Origin: Elusimicrobiota bacterium
GTDB taxonomy: Bacteria > Elusimicrobiota > Elusimicrobia > 2-02-FULL-39-32
Direction of reading: 5' to 3'
Length of the DNA: 64,000 nucleotides
NCBI GenBank assembly: GCA_016180425.1
Contig: JACPBF010000003.1
Location: 1-64,000, forward strand
The notes beneath the pieces were generated by a model that was given only the letters and a program-made list of their open reading frames with translations, made no database searches and was not told the origin of the DNA. A program made the position numbers and the translations under genes. Below, one piece after another: positions 52,681 through 62,306 of this stretch (positions are counted from its first letter, which is position 1; each line of letters starts with the position of its first letter).

Positions 52681-53671
52681 CAGCTTGTAAATTCTCTTTA
52701 GGCCTTGTAAAAATCATTCTGCCTGCAGAGGTTTGTAGGATGGTAGAAACAATCACCTCTATTTTTTTGCCAACCAGCCTCCTCCCCTCTTCCACAATCA
52801 CCATGGTTCCATCATCCAGATAAGCCACTCCTTGATCTTTTTCTTTTCCCTCTTTAACCACAAAAATATTCATGACTTCTCCCGGCAAAACCACAGCTTT
52901 TAAAGCATTGGCTAAATCATTGATGTTGAGCACCCGCACCCCTTGCACAGAAGCGATTTTATTTAAATTAAAATCTGTGGTTAAAATCCGGGCTTTTAGA
53001 TCTTTTGCAAGCTCAACCAGCTTTGCATCCACCTCTTTAAGTTCAGAAAAATCTTTTTCAAAAACTGTCACAGGGTTTTCTGTCAGCTGCTGCAAATGAG
53101 CAATAATATCTAATCCTCTTCTGCCTCTTTGCCTTTTAATTGGGTCTGCGGAATCTGCTAAAACATGCAGCTCATTTAAAACAAAACGAGGCACCAGCAG
53201 CCGACCTACTACGAATCTTGTTTCACAAATATCCGTAATTCTGCCGTCAATAATAACGGAAGTGTCTAATATAATAATTTCCTGGCCCCGTTTTTTAGCG
53301 GTGGGAATAAAAATATTGCGGTCCAGAAGTTCTACCTCTTCTTTTTTGTGTATTGCCACCACCATGCCTAAATAGGTCAGCAAAACATTAATCAATAAAG
53401 AATACCTATGAATCCTGTCATATAAAGTAGCATCCACCACCATGTAAGTAATATAATCTATCACCTTTGCGGAAATAAGTCCTAAAATTGAGCCTAGAAC
53501 TCCTGCTATCAAATTATCCAAAGGGATGCGTTCAATAACAATCTCCGCTAAAATCACTAAAAGAGAACAAAGAACGCCGACAAGAATTCCTCTGGCAGTA
53601 TGAGCGATTTGCAGCCAGCCAATGGTAGGGCCGGCAATAATAACTAGAACTCGAATAATCCATCGTATCAT
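52658..53671 (-). CDS. PIN-TRAM domain membrane protein (YacL-like)
   Basis: Four N-terminal hydrophobic helices (residues ~1-105), then a PIN domain (IIILDTSVIIDGRITDICET, LTTDFNLNKIASVQGVRVL) and a C-terminal TRAM domain (KEKDQGVAYLDDGTMVIVEE). The family is conserved next to radA and ispD in many bacteria; it is a probable RNA-binding or nuclease protein of unknown job. Confidence 0.9.
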   Translation of the reverse strand: MIRWIIRVLVIIAGPTIGWLQIAHTARGILVGVLCSLLVILAEIVIERIPLDNLIAGVLGSILGLISAKVIDYITYMVVDATLYDRIHRYSLLINVLLTYLGMVVAIHKKEEVELLDRNIFIPTAKKRGQEIIILDTSVIIDGRITDICETRFVVGRLLVPRFVLNELHVLADSADPIKRQRGRRGLDIIAHLQQLTENPVTVFEKDFSELKEVDAKLVELAKDLKARILTTDFNLNKIASVQGVRVLNINDLANALKAVVLPGEVMNIFVVKEGKEKDQGVAYLDDGTMVIVEEGRRLVGKKIEVIVSTILQTSAGRMIFTRPKENLQAGEFQNRS

Positions 53672-55053
53672 AAAGAGTGTGCCTCCTTTGATTTAATCCA
53701 ACGCACAGCTTCCTCTAAAGTTTCTACTGGAACAATTTTTATTTTATGGGAATGAATTTTTTCTTTTAAATTTGCTTTAGGAATCACAGCCCAATCTAAA
53801 CCTAAACGTTCAGCTTCATTTAAACGATCTTCAATTCTGGGAACAGATCTTACTTCTCCGCCTAAACCAACCTCTCCAATCAAAAGACCATTGGATGAGA
53901 TAAAATTGCCATAGGCGCTGGCAATAGCCGAAGCCACCCCTAAATCGCTTGCAGGTTCTTTAACCTTAGCTCCTCCAGTCACATTCAAGAAAACATCTTG
54001 CGTCTCTAAATGGTAGGAGAGCCTTTTTTCTAACACAGCCATCATTAAAAGCGCCCGGTTAAAATCCAAGGAGGTGACCATCCGTCTAGGGATTCCAAAA
54101 TGAGTTCGGCTGACCAAAGCTTGAATTTCCAACAAAAGGGGTCTCGAACCTTCCATGGTGCCTACGATCACAGAACCCGGAGCATTGTGTCTTTCACTTA
54201 AAAAAATTTGAGATAAATTTGGCACCTCTATTAAACCATTTTCTTTCATTTCAAATAGCGCGATTTCGGAAGTAGGGCCAAACCGATTTTTATACACGCG
54301 CAAAATACGGTAACTTTGCTGCGGCTCATTTTCAAAATAAAGAACTGTATCCACCATGTGTTCCAAAACTTTTGGCCCGGCAAAATCCCCTTCTTTTGTG
54401 ACATGCCCTAACAAAAACACAGTGATCCTCATGGCTTTAGCGCAACGCAAAAATTCAGCGCTGCATTCCCGTATTTGCCCTACAGATCCAGGAAGAGAAC
54501 TGAAATCATTCAAATAGGTTGTTTGAATGGAATCAATGATTAAAAAGTCAGGAGACATTTTTCTTACATTTTCTAAAATATTTTCTAAATTGGTTTCAGA
54601 TAATAAATAAAGATTAGGGGAATAAATACCTAAACGGTCTGCTCTGGATTTAACTTGTTCTTGGGACTCTTCTCCAGACACATAGAGCACCTTTTTATTT
54701 TTTCCCAGATTAGAAGCAATTTCTAAAACTAAAGTGGATTTGCCAATCCCCGGAGCTCCGCCTAAAAGAATAAGGTTGCCCGGCACAAGACCTCCGCCCA
54801 CAATACGATCAAATTCAGCAATTCCAGAACTGGTTCGATTAAATTCGCGCGTAGAAATTTCAGATAAAAGATTTACAGAGGAAGTAAAATCAGTTAAATT
54901 TCTATGAGCAAAAGAGCTGGGGGAAGAAACTTTTTCTTCAGTTAATGTATTCCAATTTCCGCAGTCCGGACATTTTCCCAGCCATTTGAATGAAGAGTAT
55001 CCGCAGGATTCACAGCGAAAGAGGGTCTTATTCTTTGAGATTTTAACAGCCAT
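53668..55053 (-). CDS. radA: DNA repair protein RadA (Sms)
   Basis: N-terminal zinc finger FRCESCGYSSFKWLGKCPDC, RecA-like core with Walker A LLGGAPGIGKSTLVLEIA, the RadA-specific YKNRFGPT, and a C-terminal Lon-like domain (ETQDVFLNVTGGAKVKEPAS). It drives branch migration in recombination. Length 461. Overlaps the PIN-TRAM gene by 4 bases. Confidence 0.96.
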   Translation of the reverse strand: MAVKISKNKTLFRCESCGYSSFKWLGKCPDCGNWNTLTEEKVSSPSSFAHRNLTDFTSSVNLLSEISTREFNRTSSGIAEFDRIVGGGLVPGNLILLGGAPGIGKSTLVLEIASNLGKNKKVLYVSGEESQEQVKSRADRLGIYSPNLYLLSETNLENILENVRKMSPDFLIIDSIQTTYLNDFSSLPGSVGQIRECSAEFLRCAKAMRITVFLLGHVTKEGDFAGPKVLEHMVDTVLYFENEPQQSYRILRVYKNRFGPTSEIALFEMKENGLIEVPNLSQIFLSERHNAPGSVIVGTMEGSRPLLLEIQALVSRTHFGIPRRMVTSLDFNRALLMMAVLEKRLSYHLETQDVFLNVTGGAKVKEPASDLGVASAIASAYGNFISSNGLLIGEVGLGGEVRSVPRIEDRLNEAERLGLDWAVIPKANLKEKIHSHKIKIVPVETLEEAVRWIKSKEAHSL

Positions 55054-56439
55054 TTAACGCGCAAAACTAACAAACCCAAAAAGGTAAGCTAGATCCCTAT
55101 CCTCAAATATAAGGTGAGTGTTTAAATTATATTGACGAATTTCAGCAATATCTTCCATGGCTGCTCCCAAATAGACCCAGCGGTTTATTCTATATTTTGC
55201 GCCAAGGTTATATTGTGGATTAGAAAATTTTCTCTCTTGACCAGCTGCCCCCCTAGTTTCATTGCGAGGGAAATCAAAAGCCTGGAGATTAAGTTCAACT
55301 TTTCTGTAAGTATCCCCTGAATCTTTATCTTGAATTGAATTCTTAAAAGGATAATATTTTAATCCAACCCCTGCGCTAGAGCGGATCGCTCCTGCTTCCA
55401 GTGTTACATGCCCAAACTCCTTTCCTAAAACCGCAGTGATCGTATTTTTCTTTTCATAATCTCCAACATTCCTAAACTCATCTTTTCTATCCCCTGCATT
55501 ATTTATCCCAAGGTAATAATATTTTTTTTCTCTGGGCTGGAGCCTGATCCCGGCATCTCCATGAGCGCTAGAGGATCCCGGCGCTGCCCTTAACTGAAAT
55601 TCCCAGAAAGAACGCATCTTAGTAAATCGGGCTAAAACATCTTTGGCAGATTCTGCTGTTTGTTTTAAATGGGTCACTGTTTTTTTAACTTCATCTCCCA
55701 TCTCTTTATCGCTCACAAGTCTGCCCACAGCGCCCTCTCCACTTTGCACTTTTTGAACCAAATCATCTAATCGTTCTAACAAAGAACGCAATTTAGCAAT
55801 GGAAGCTTCAATATCTTCTTTCTTAGTAGAAGTTATGTGGTGCAAATCACTCGCCATGCCTTTTAAATCCACACTAAATTCATTTAAATTTCGCACCAAC
55901 TCAGTTAATTCCTGCTTCTGCAAACCAATCGCTGCATTTAAAGATGCTGACACAGAACGTAAATTAGCAAAGGTCGCCTTTAAATCATCCCCAATGCCCC
56001 CTTTTCCATCCTTACCTTCTACTAAATCTGCCAGACGATCCATTAAATCACTAAAAGAGCGAGCCACATCTCCATAAAGAATATCCCCATCTTTTAATCT
56101 AGTTTTTTCCGGGCTGCCTGGCTGTAAATCCAAAAACTGGGAACCTATGAGACCAATCAGCCTAACTCGAACCCGAGCATTTTCATAAATAGGAACATCG
56201 TTATCAATTTTAACTACAACCTTTGCCTGACCTTCAGCTAATTCAATTTTCTCCACGCGGCCAATTTCTACCCCTGCAATTTTCACAGGACTTTTATTTC
56301 TTAAACCTTGCACGTCCTTAAAAATAAAATAAAGTTTATATCTTTTTTCCAACCTCACGTCGCTTAATTTCATGACCCCAACAATGGAAACAATAAAAGA
56401 AAAAAGCACAAAAACTCCAATTTTAGTTTCTATGTTCAT
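55054..56439 (-). CDS. mlaD: MlaD-type MCE protein with beta-barrel-like C-terminal region
   Basis: N-terminal membrane helix (KIGVFVLFSFIVSIVGVMKL), one MCE domain (YFIFKDVQGLRNKSPVKIAG, VEIGRVEKIELAEG), a long helical region (~145-280) and a C-terminal ~170 residues rich in amphipathic strands ending in LFGFVSFAR, as in outer-membrane barrels. Short MlaD is ~180 residues, so the tail is a large addition. It binds lipids for transport between membranes. ATG 56439 is used; an upstream in-frame ATG at 56472 lies inside mlaF. Confidence 0.85.
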   Translation of the reverse strand: MNIETKIGVFVLFSFIVSIVGVMKLSDVRLEKRYKLYFIFKDVQGLRNKSPVKIAGVEIGRVEKIELAEGQAKVVVKIDNDVPIYENARVRVRLIGLIGSQFLDLQPGSPEKTRLKDGDILYGDVARSFSDLMDRLADLVEGKDGKGGIGDDLKATFANLRSVSASLNAAIGLQKQELTELVRNLNEFSVDLKGMASDLHHITSTKKEDIEASIAKLRSLLERLDDLVQKVQSGEGAVGRLVSDKEMGDEVKKTVTHLKQTAESAKDVLARFTKMRSFWEFQLRAAPGSSSAHGDAGIRLQPREKKYYYLGINNAGDRKDEFRNVGDYEKKNTITAVLGKEFGHVTLEAGAIRSSAGVGLKYYPFKNSIQDKDSGDTYRKVELNLQAFDFPRNETRGAAGQERKFSNPQYNLGAKYRINRWVYLGAAMEDIAEIRQYNLNTHLIFEDRDLAYLFGFVSFAR

Positions 56440-57196
56440 TGTTTTTGTGCCCTGGAATAGGAATAGGTCCAAAACTTGAACCAGAGATAAATTGCCGCAA
56501 AATTGGATTTTTAGAATTTTGAATCTGTTGAGGAGTTCCTATCTCTAAAATTTTACCCTCATAAAGCATGGCGATTCTATCAGAAATTTTATATGCGGAT
56601 TTCATGTCATGGGTCACTGCAATCGCTGTGGTTTGAGTTTCTTTTTTAAGTTTTAAGATCAGGTCATTGATCACATCAGACATCACAGGATCTAGACCTG
56701 TGGTGGGTTCATCATAAAGCAAAATTTTGGGATTTAAAGCTATGGCCCGGGCAATGCCCACTCTTTTTTTCATGCCTCCAGAAAGCTGGGCTGGCTTTAA
56801 ATTCTCTATTCCAGAAAGACCTACCAAAGAGAGCTTATCCTGCACAATTTTTTTAGCTTCATGTTCACTAAATTTTAAAAGATTATAAAGACCAAAAGAA
56901 ACATTTTCAGCCACAGTTAAAGAGTCAAAAAGTGCTGCTTCTTGAAACACATATCCTATCATTTTTTGCACTTCTTGTAACTCTTCCTCTTCTAAATGAA
57001 CAATATCTTTCTGGTCAATAGAAATTTTCCCCTGATCTGGTTTAATCAATCCTACAATCTGTTTTAAAAGCACTGATTTGCCTGAGCCTGACCCCCCAAT
57101 AATAGTTAAAACCTCTCCTTTATCCACCTCAAATGAAATACCCTGATGCACAATTTTTCTGCCAAAACATTTGAATAAATCAGATATCTGGATCAT
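56423..57196 (-). CDS. mlaF: ABC transporter ATP-binding protein MlaF-like
   Basis: Walker A GGSGSGKSVLLKQIVGL, signature LSGGMKKRVGIARAIA, Walker B ILLYDEPTTGLDPV and the H-loop VTHDMKSAYKISD. It powers the MlaE permease. The stop of mlaE-to-start spacing is an ATGA overlap, and it overlaps mlaD by 17 bases. Confidence 0.95.
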   Translation of the reverse strand: MIQISDLFKCFGRKIVHQGISFEVDKGEVLTIIGGSGSGKSVLLKQIVGLIKPDQGKISIDQKDIVHLEEEELQEVQKMIGYVFQEAALFDSLTVAENVSFGLYNLLKFSEHEAKKIVQDKLSLVGLSGIENLKPAQLSGGMKKRVGIARAIALNPKILLYDEPTTGLDPVMSDVINDLILKLKKETQTTAIAVTHDMKSAYKISDRIAMLYEGKILEIGTPQQIQNSKNPILRQFISGSSFGPIPIPGHKNNEHRN

Positions 57197-57996
57197 CCGA
57201 TTCTAAAGGCCACCAGCAAAGCTGTTAAAAAATAATCCCCCACTAAGACTAAAACCATGGAGACTACGACTGCAGAGGTCGTGGACTGTCCCACTCCTTC
57301 TGCGCCCCCCTCAGTGGTTAAACCTTCATAACAGGAAATAGTAATAATGATTAACCCAAAAACCACTGCTTTGATTAAGCCGTGCAAAACTTCTCTAATC
57401 TGCATGATATAGATTTCATCAAAATAAACATTGGGAGGAATGCCAAACCTTAAATGAGCAATAAGAAAACCGCCTAAAATTCCAATAAAGTCAGAATAAA
57501 TCACTAACAAAGGCAGCATCAGCATGGCAGCCAGAAACCTGGGAACAGCTAAATATTTTATGGGATTGGTTCCCAAAGTATAAAGCGCGTCAATCTGTTC
57601 TGTGACTTTCATGGTGCCTAATTCAGCTGCAACCGCTGCCCCCACCCTGCCTGCAAAAACAAGGGAAGTTAATACAGGTCCCAACTCTTTACAAATAGAA
57701 GCCCCGACTAACCGCCCTACATAAAGAGGTTCGTTAAAAACTTTAATAAAAGAGTAGCCGGATTGTAAGGCTAAAACCATGCCTGTAAAAAATAGGGTTA
57801 GGGATGTAACTGGAAAGGTTCTAGCTCCCATCTCCAAAAGCTGTAAAAAAACATTTCTACGATTTAAAGGAGCATGAAAAAACCAATAAAAAGTTCTTTT
57901 AACTAAAACCACAATCTCGCCGCAGATTTCAGAACTTCTTAATATCTTTTTGCCAATGTGAGAAAAAAAATTGTTCTGTTTTAAATCAGTATGCAT
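57193..57996 (-). CDS. mlaE: ABC lipid-transport permease MlaE-like
   Basis: About five membrane helices with the MlaE motifs FFTGMVLALQSGYSFIKVF, LTSLVFAGRVGAAVAAELGT and MKVTEQIDALYTLGTNPIKY. With MlaF and the MCE protein it forms an inner-membrane complex for phospholipid traffic. Length 267. Confidence 0.95.
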   Translation of the reverse strand: MHTDLKQNNFFSHIGKKILRSSEICGEIVVLVKRTFYWFFHAPLNRRNVFLQLLEMGARTFPVTSLTLFFTGMVLALQSGYSFIKVFNEPLYVGRLVGASICKELGPVLTSLVFAGRVGAAVAAELGTMKVTEQIDALYTLGTNPIKYLAVPRFLAAMLMLPLLVIYSDFIGILGGFLIAHLRFGIPPNVYFDEIYIMQIREVLHGLIKAVVFGLIIITISCYEGLTTEGGAEGVGQSTTSAVVVSMVLVLVGDYFLTALLVAFRIG

Positions 57997-57997
57997 A

Positions 57998-59167
57998 TCA
58001 AACCAAGTCCACCCTACCTACTCTGGATCCTATATTACAAAAAATTTCGTAAGCGCTAGTTTGGCAGAGCTCTGCCATCTCCTCTACAGAAATGGTTTCT
58101 TTCCCTTGCTCTCCAATTAAAACCACCTCATCCCCAACTCTCACCTCCTGGCATTCAGTTACATCCAGCATGGTCATGTCCATGGTGACACGGCCAATAA
58201 CAGGAACTCTTTTTCCATTTACCAAAACAACTCCTTTATTAGAAAGAGAACGCCGGTATCCATCCGCATAGCCAAAAGCAGCAGTAGCGATTTTAGAAAC
58301 TCTTTTTGTAACAAAAGTTCCTAAATAGCTAATGGGCGTTTTAGCAGGCACTTCTTTTAAAAATACGATCCTGCTTTTCCAACTAAGCACTTTTTTAAGT
58401 TTTAATTTTTTTTCTCCCTGAAAAGGATTGATTCCATAAAGTGAGATTCCAGGCCTGACTAAACTAAAACGACTTTCTGGATATTTGATGAGCGCCGCGG
58501 AATTTGCGCAATGCACATACCGCGCATAAATTTTTTTTTGAGAAAGAAGAGAGATAAAATTCGTAAAAGTCTCTATTTGAAATTTCGTAAATTTAGGATC
58601 TTCCGCTGAACCGGAAAAATGAGTGTAAATTCCTTCTAATTTTAAAGATGAAAACTCTAAAATTTTCTGAATAAAATCCAGACCATTTTTAATATTCACG
58701 CCGATCCTGTTCATTCCAGTGTCCAATTTTGCGTGAACCAGAGCGCGCAAGCCGCATTTTATTGCCATTTCCTCACAAGCGCGCGCAGACTCTATGCTTG
58801 CCACTGTGATTCTAATCCCATTTTTAATTGCGGTTTCCAAACTAGAATTTGGAAAAATATTGCCCAGGATCAAAATAGGCGCATTCAAATGAGCTTCTTT
58901 TAAAGTCAGCGCCTCTTCTAAAGAAGTAACTCCAAAAAAACTAGAGCCGCATTCACTTAAACTCTTAGCTACAGGCGCTAACCCATGTCCATAACCATTT
59001 GCTTTAACCACAGAAAGAATGGAAACTTTTGGAGAAACCAGCCTGCTTAGTTGGAAAAAATTTTCTTTAAGATTTTTATGATTAATTTCTACCCAGGCGG
59101 GCCGATGCAAAGAAAGATTGGAATCTAAGGAAAAAGATTCAGTCTGCTTCAGGTTCAAGATTCTCAA
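57998..59167 (-). CDS. alr: Alanine racemase
   Basis: PLP enzyme supplying D-alanine for peptidoglycan. The PLP Lys is in LSVVKANGYGHGLAPVAKSL, the catalytic Tyr region is VRPGISLYGINPF, and the C-terminal beta domain has GRVTMDMTMLDV and EIFCNIGSRVGRV. Length 389. The start overlaps the dnaB end by 29 bases. Confidence 0.95.
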   Translation of the reverse strand: MRILNLKQTESFSLDSNLSLHRPAWVEINHKNLKENFFQLSRLVSPKVSILSVVKANGYGHGLAPVAKSLSECGSSFFGVTSLEEALTLKEAHLNAPILILGNIFPNSSLETAIKNGIRITVASIESARACEEMAIKCGLRALVHAKLDTGMNRIGVNIKNGLDFIQKILEFSSLKLEGIYTHFSGSAEDPKFTKFQIETFTNFISLLSQKKIYARYVHCANSAALIKYPESRFSLVRPGISLYGINPFQGEKKLKLKKVLSWKSRIVFLKEVPAKTPISYLGTFVTKRVSKIATAAFGYADGYRRSLSNKGVVLVNGKRVPVIGRVTMDMTMLDVTECQEVRVGDEVVLIGEQGKETISVEEMAELCQTSAYEIFCNIGSRVGRVDLV

Positions 59168-60503
59168 AACGAGCGCACTCTTTTAAAAAAATTAGATCAA
59201 TTTCTCCTAAAGGGCCGTTTCTTTGTTTAGCAATAATAAGTTTTGCCTTGCGCAAAAGTTCTTCGTCAGGATCTTTTTTATACATCGCTTCTCTATAAAT
59301 AAAGCCAACCAGATCCGCGTCTTGTTCCAGGGCGCCGGATTCGCGCAAATCTGAAAGTTGTGGTTTTCCTTCCCGTCCTCTTTCTTCCGGAGAGCGATTG
59401 AGCTGGGAAAGAGCAATAATCGGAACATTTAAATCCCGCGCCAGACCTTTTAAAGAGCGGGAGATTTCAGCAATTTCATTTTGACGATTTTCCGGATTTT
59501 TTCTAGAACCCTGCATCAACTGAAGATAATCAATGATGATCAGGGATAACGGAATCCCTTTAGAAGCCAGCTGCGCAGCCATTCTGCGCGCGCTGGAACG
59601 CAAAGTAAGGATCGTCATGGCTGAACTAGAATAATCCAAATAAATCGGCGCTTCCGATAAGAGTTCTGCTTTTCTGGTAATGATTGGCCAATCCGACTTT
59701 TTAAAAAAACCTGTTCTTAAACTCTGCAAAGGGATGGAACTAATGGAACTTAAAAGACGCATGCCAATCTCCTGCTGGCTCATCTCTAATGAAAAAATCG
59801 CTACCGGTAGTTTCTTCTTTACAGCCGCATGCAAAGCTATATTTAAAGCTAACGCGGTTTTTCCCACACCAGGCCTGGCAGCCAGAATCACTAAATTCCC
59901 CGGCTGAAAACCAGCAGTCATGTCATCAAAACGCTTAAATCCGGAAGGCACTCCTGTGACTGTTTCTTTTCTTTGATGCAGAACTTCCAAATTCTCAATC
60001 ATTTCGTGAATCATATCTGAAAGAGGAGCAAGCCCTGTCCGTGCCCTTTTATCCGCAATAGAATAGATGAGCCCTTCAGCTTTGTCCAAGAGACTATTCG
60101 CCCCTTCATTTTCCTGAAAGCACTCTCCTACCATTTGCGTGGCTGCGCGAATTAAATCCCGCAAAATCGCTTTTTCCTTAACAATTTCCGCATAATTATC
60201 AATATGAGCGGCTGTGGCCACTGTGTTGATCAATTCCGCAATATACTCTGCCCCTCCCGCTGAACTTAAATAATTCATTGTTCTTAACTCTTCCGCAAGA
60301 GTCACAGTATCCACGACCCGATTGTTTAAAGAAAGGGTTTTAATCACAGAAAAAATTTTTTGATTTTGTTCTTCGTAAAAGCTTTTTTCGTCTAAAAGCT
60401 CTAAAGCTCTTTCCAGAGCTTCACGGTCAATCAGCATGGAGCCTAAAACTGCTCTTTCTGCTTCTTGAGAGTAAGGAGGGACTTTATCTAATAGTTGTAC
60501 CAT
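59139..60503 (-). CDS. dnaB: Replicative DNA helicase DnaB
   Basis: N-terminal helical domain (PPYSQEAERAVLGSMLIDRE), RecA-like helicase domain with LAARPGVGKTALALNIALHA (Walker A), LIIIDYLQLM (Walker B) and IALSQLNRSPEERG. It unwinds DNA at forks. Length 454, no intein. Follows rplI, a common arrangement. Confidence 0.97.
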   Translation of the reverse strand: MVQLLDKVPPYSQEAERAVLGSMLIDREALERALELLDEKSFYEEQNQKIFSVIKTLSLNNRVVDTVTLAEELRTMNYLSSAGGAEYIAELINTVATAAHIDNYAEIVKEKAILRDLIRAATQMVGECFQENEGANSLLDKAEGLIYSIADKRARTGLAPLSDMIHEMIENLEVLHQRKETVTGVPSGFKRFDDMTAGFQPGNLVILAARPGVGKTALALNIALHAAVKKKLPVAIFSLEMSQQEIGMRLLSSISSIPLQSLRTGFFKKSDWPIITRKAELLSEAPIYLDYSSSAMTILTLRSSARRMAAQLASKGIPLSLIIIDYLQLMQGSRKNPENRQNEIAEISRSLKGLARDLNVPIIALSQLNRSPEERGREGKPQLSDLRESGALEQDADLVGFIYREAMYKKDPDEELLRKAKLIIAKQRNGPLGEIDLIFLKECARFENLEPEAD

Positions 60504-60570
60504 GATTTCGCAATGCTAGAGGCGCCTTATAAAAATAGCGGAACTACCTGGCTTTTGACAGTTTTAAAGT

Positions 60571-61020
60571 TTACGAACTCTTAGGAAGAACTTTAACTTT
60601 TAGGGAAGGGGTTACTTGTGAATGGAGTTTAAGAGTAACCTGATATTCCCCTAACATTTTTATAGGCGCGTCCAAAATAATATTTTTCTTGTCAATAGAA
60701 AAACCTTTTTCTAAAAGAGCGTCGGCAATCCCTTGAGCTGTAATTGAACCGAAAAGATGTTCTTCGCGGCCCGCGTTAGCGTAAAGATCTAATGTAATAT
60801 TTTGAATTTCTGAGGCAAGGCTCTTTGCCTTTTCTAAACTTTGTTCTAGCTCAATCTTTCTATTTTTCTTTTCTGATTCCCATCTTTTTAAATTAGCCGG
60901 CGTTGCCGGATGAGCTATCTGCCTTGGCAAAAGATAATTGCGGGCAAAACCATTTGCCACCTCTTTAACTTCACCGGCAGTTCCTATCTTAACTATATCT
61001 TGAAAAAGAATAACTTTCAT
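60571..61020 (-). CDS. rplI: 50S ribosomal protein L9
   Basis: MKVILFQDIVKIGTAGEVKE and VANGFARNYLLPRQIAHPAT are the L9 N-domain; a long helix and C-domain follow. Length 149. Part of rpsF-ssb-rpsR-rplI. Confidence 0.97.
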   Translation of the reverse strand: MKVILFQDIVKIGTAGEVKEVANGFARNYLLPRQIAHPATPANLKRWESEKKNRKIELEQSLEKAKSLASEIQNITLDLYANAGREEHLFGSITAQGIADALLEKGFSIDKKNIILDAPIKMLGEYQVTLKLHSQVTPSLKVKVLPKSS

Positions 61021-61032
61021 TTTTTCTTAAAT

Positions 61033-61070
61033 TAGTTCATGCTGATAAAATGCTTTCGCAGCATGAACTA
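61033..61070. repeat. 12-bp inverted repeat between rpsR and rplI
   Basis: TAGTTCATGCTG (61033-61044) and its exact complement (61059-61070) flank a 14-base loop. The right arm includes the rpsR stop. The left arm plus ATAAA recurs at 12530-12545. It is not followed by a U-tract and may be an mRNA processing or stabilising hairpin. Confidence 0.7.
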
Positions 61071-61358
61071 GATAACCGCAAAAGGGAGCATGGCGATATC
61101 CCGGGCTCTTTTTATAGCTGAACCCAAACCCCTTTGATGCGTGGAGCAAACTCCGGTGGAGCGGGAAGAAAAAATTTTGCCTCTTTCAGAAATAAAATTT
61201 CTTAAAAGATTCACATTCTTAAAATCAATATAACTAATTTTATCCACGCAAAAACGGCATACTTTTCTGCGCAAAAATGGTTTTTTAAAACGGCCTTTAG
61301 GCCCAGGAGCTCCGCTTGGCCTAGAATAACCTTGTGGTCTATGAGGTAGTTGTGCCAT
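61068..61358 (-). CDS. rpsR: 30S ribosomal protein S18 (zinc-binding form)
   Basis: The core CRFCVDKISYIDFKNVNLL and KRARDIAMLPFAV are S18. Cys34, Cys37, Cys71 and His74 (CSTH) make a zinc site, the C+ type. A Pro/Gly-rich N-terminal tail of ~25 residues extends the protein to 96. Confidence 0.97.
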   Translation of the reverse strand: MAQLPHRPQGYSRPSGAPGPKGRFKKPFLRRKVCRFCVDKISYIDFKNVNLLRNFISERGKIFSSRSTGVCSTHQRGLGSAIKRARDIAMLPFAVI

Positions 61359-61371
61359 AAAAATTATTCAC

Positions 61372-61842
61372 CTAAAATGGAATTTCTTCTTCCACCGATT
61401 CGTTTGAAGCTGTTTCTGCTTCATCATTTATTTGAGCCTGCTCAGTCTGGGGAGATGCATCTCTTGCGCCTTGACTCCCTTGACTAACCTCGCTCTTTTC
61501 TAAAAATTGGATTCTACGCGTGTCCACTTCTATGCTAGTCCGCTTTTGCCCATCTTTAGTTTCCCAGTTTCTAGAACGTAAACGTCCTTCCACGTAAACC
61601 GGGCTCCCTTTTTTTAAGCGTTCACTGCATCTTTGCGCTGTTTCCCGCCAAACCACCACAGGAATAAAAGAAGTATCATCTTTCCATTCTCCTGTAGCGT
61701 CTTTATATCTTCTATTGATAGCAAGATCTATTCGGCAGACAGCTTGACCTTTGCCAGTAAATCTTAGTTCAGGATCCCGAGTAAGTCTGCCAACTAACCT
61801 CACATCATTTAATTCATGAAGGCGAAGAGTGATAGGTGACAT
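61372..61842 (-). CDS. ssb: Single-stranded DNA-binding protein
   Basis: OB-fold with NDVRLVGRLTRDPELRFTGK, FIPVVVWRETAQRCSERLKK and KGSPVYVEGRLRSRNWETKD. The acidic, Gln/Ala-rich tail ends EEIPF, the partner-binding tip. Length 156. Lies between rpsF and rpsR as usual. Confidence 0.97.
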   Translation of the reverse strand: MSPITLRLHELNDVRLVGRLTRDPELRFTGKGQAVCRIDLAINRRYKDATGEWKDDTSFIPVVVWRETAQRCSERLKKGSPVYVEGRLRSRNWETKDGQKRTSIEVDTRRIQFLEKSEVSQGSQGARDASPQTEQAQINDEAETASNESVEEEIPF

Positions 61843-61861
61843 GTTTTAAGAGCTCCTAATT

Positions 61862-62269
61862 TTAAGAAACAGGAGCTAAAGGAGGATTGGGAGATGGAGC
61901 AGCTGGAGGCAAAGGAACAGCATTTGCATCTTCCGCGGCTTCAGCCGCTGCTTTTATTTGCGGGCGAATCTTTTCTAAATGTCTGGGATCTACTTTCACA
62001 GTAAGTCCTTTTAAAATGCTATCCGTAATTCTGTAATGCCGGGTTAACATCCCTGGAACTTTAGGGGATGCTTCAAAAATAAGATAAACATAAAAACCAT
62101 CCCGGCAGCGCTTAATAGGATAAGAGAGTTTTCTTCTGCCCCAGAGTTCTGCAGTGTTCACTTTACCTTCTGAATGAGTGATCAGGGACTTTACTTTTTC
62201 TAAAGTGGCTTCCAGTTTTTCCTGAGAAATCTCACCCGGACATATAAAAATTGTTTCATACGTATTCAT
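61862..62269 (-). CDS. rpsF: 30S ribosomal protein S6
   Basis: MNTYETIFICPGEISQEKLE, ELWGRRKLSYPIKRCRDGFY and HYRITDSILKGLTVKVDPR are S6. An Ala/Pro-rich tail follows. ATG 62269 gives the standard N-terminus; a TTG four codons earlier is possible. Opens the rpsF-ssb-rpsR-rplI set. Confidence 0.95.
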   Translation of the reverse strand: MNTYETIFICPGEISQEKLEATLEKVKSLITHSEGKVNTAELWGRRKLSYPIKRCRDGFYVYLIFEASPKVPGMLTRHYRITDSILKGLTVKVDPRHLEKIRPQIKAAAEAAEDANAVPLPPAAPSPNPPLAPVS

Positions 62270-62306
62270 AGCGGTTTTCAATCATAGCAAATAGTTCTGG
62301 TCGGAA

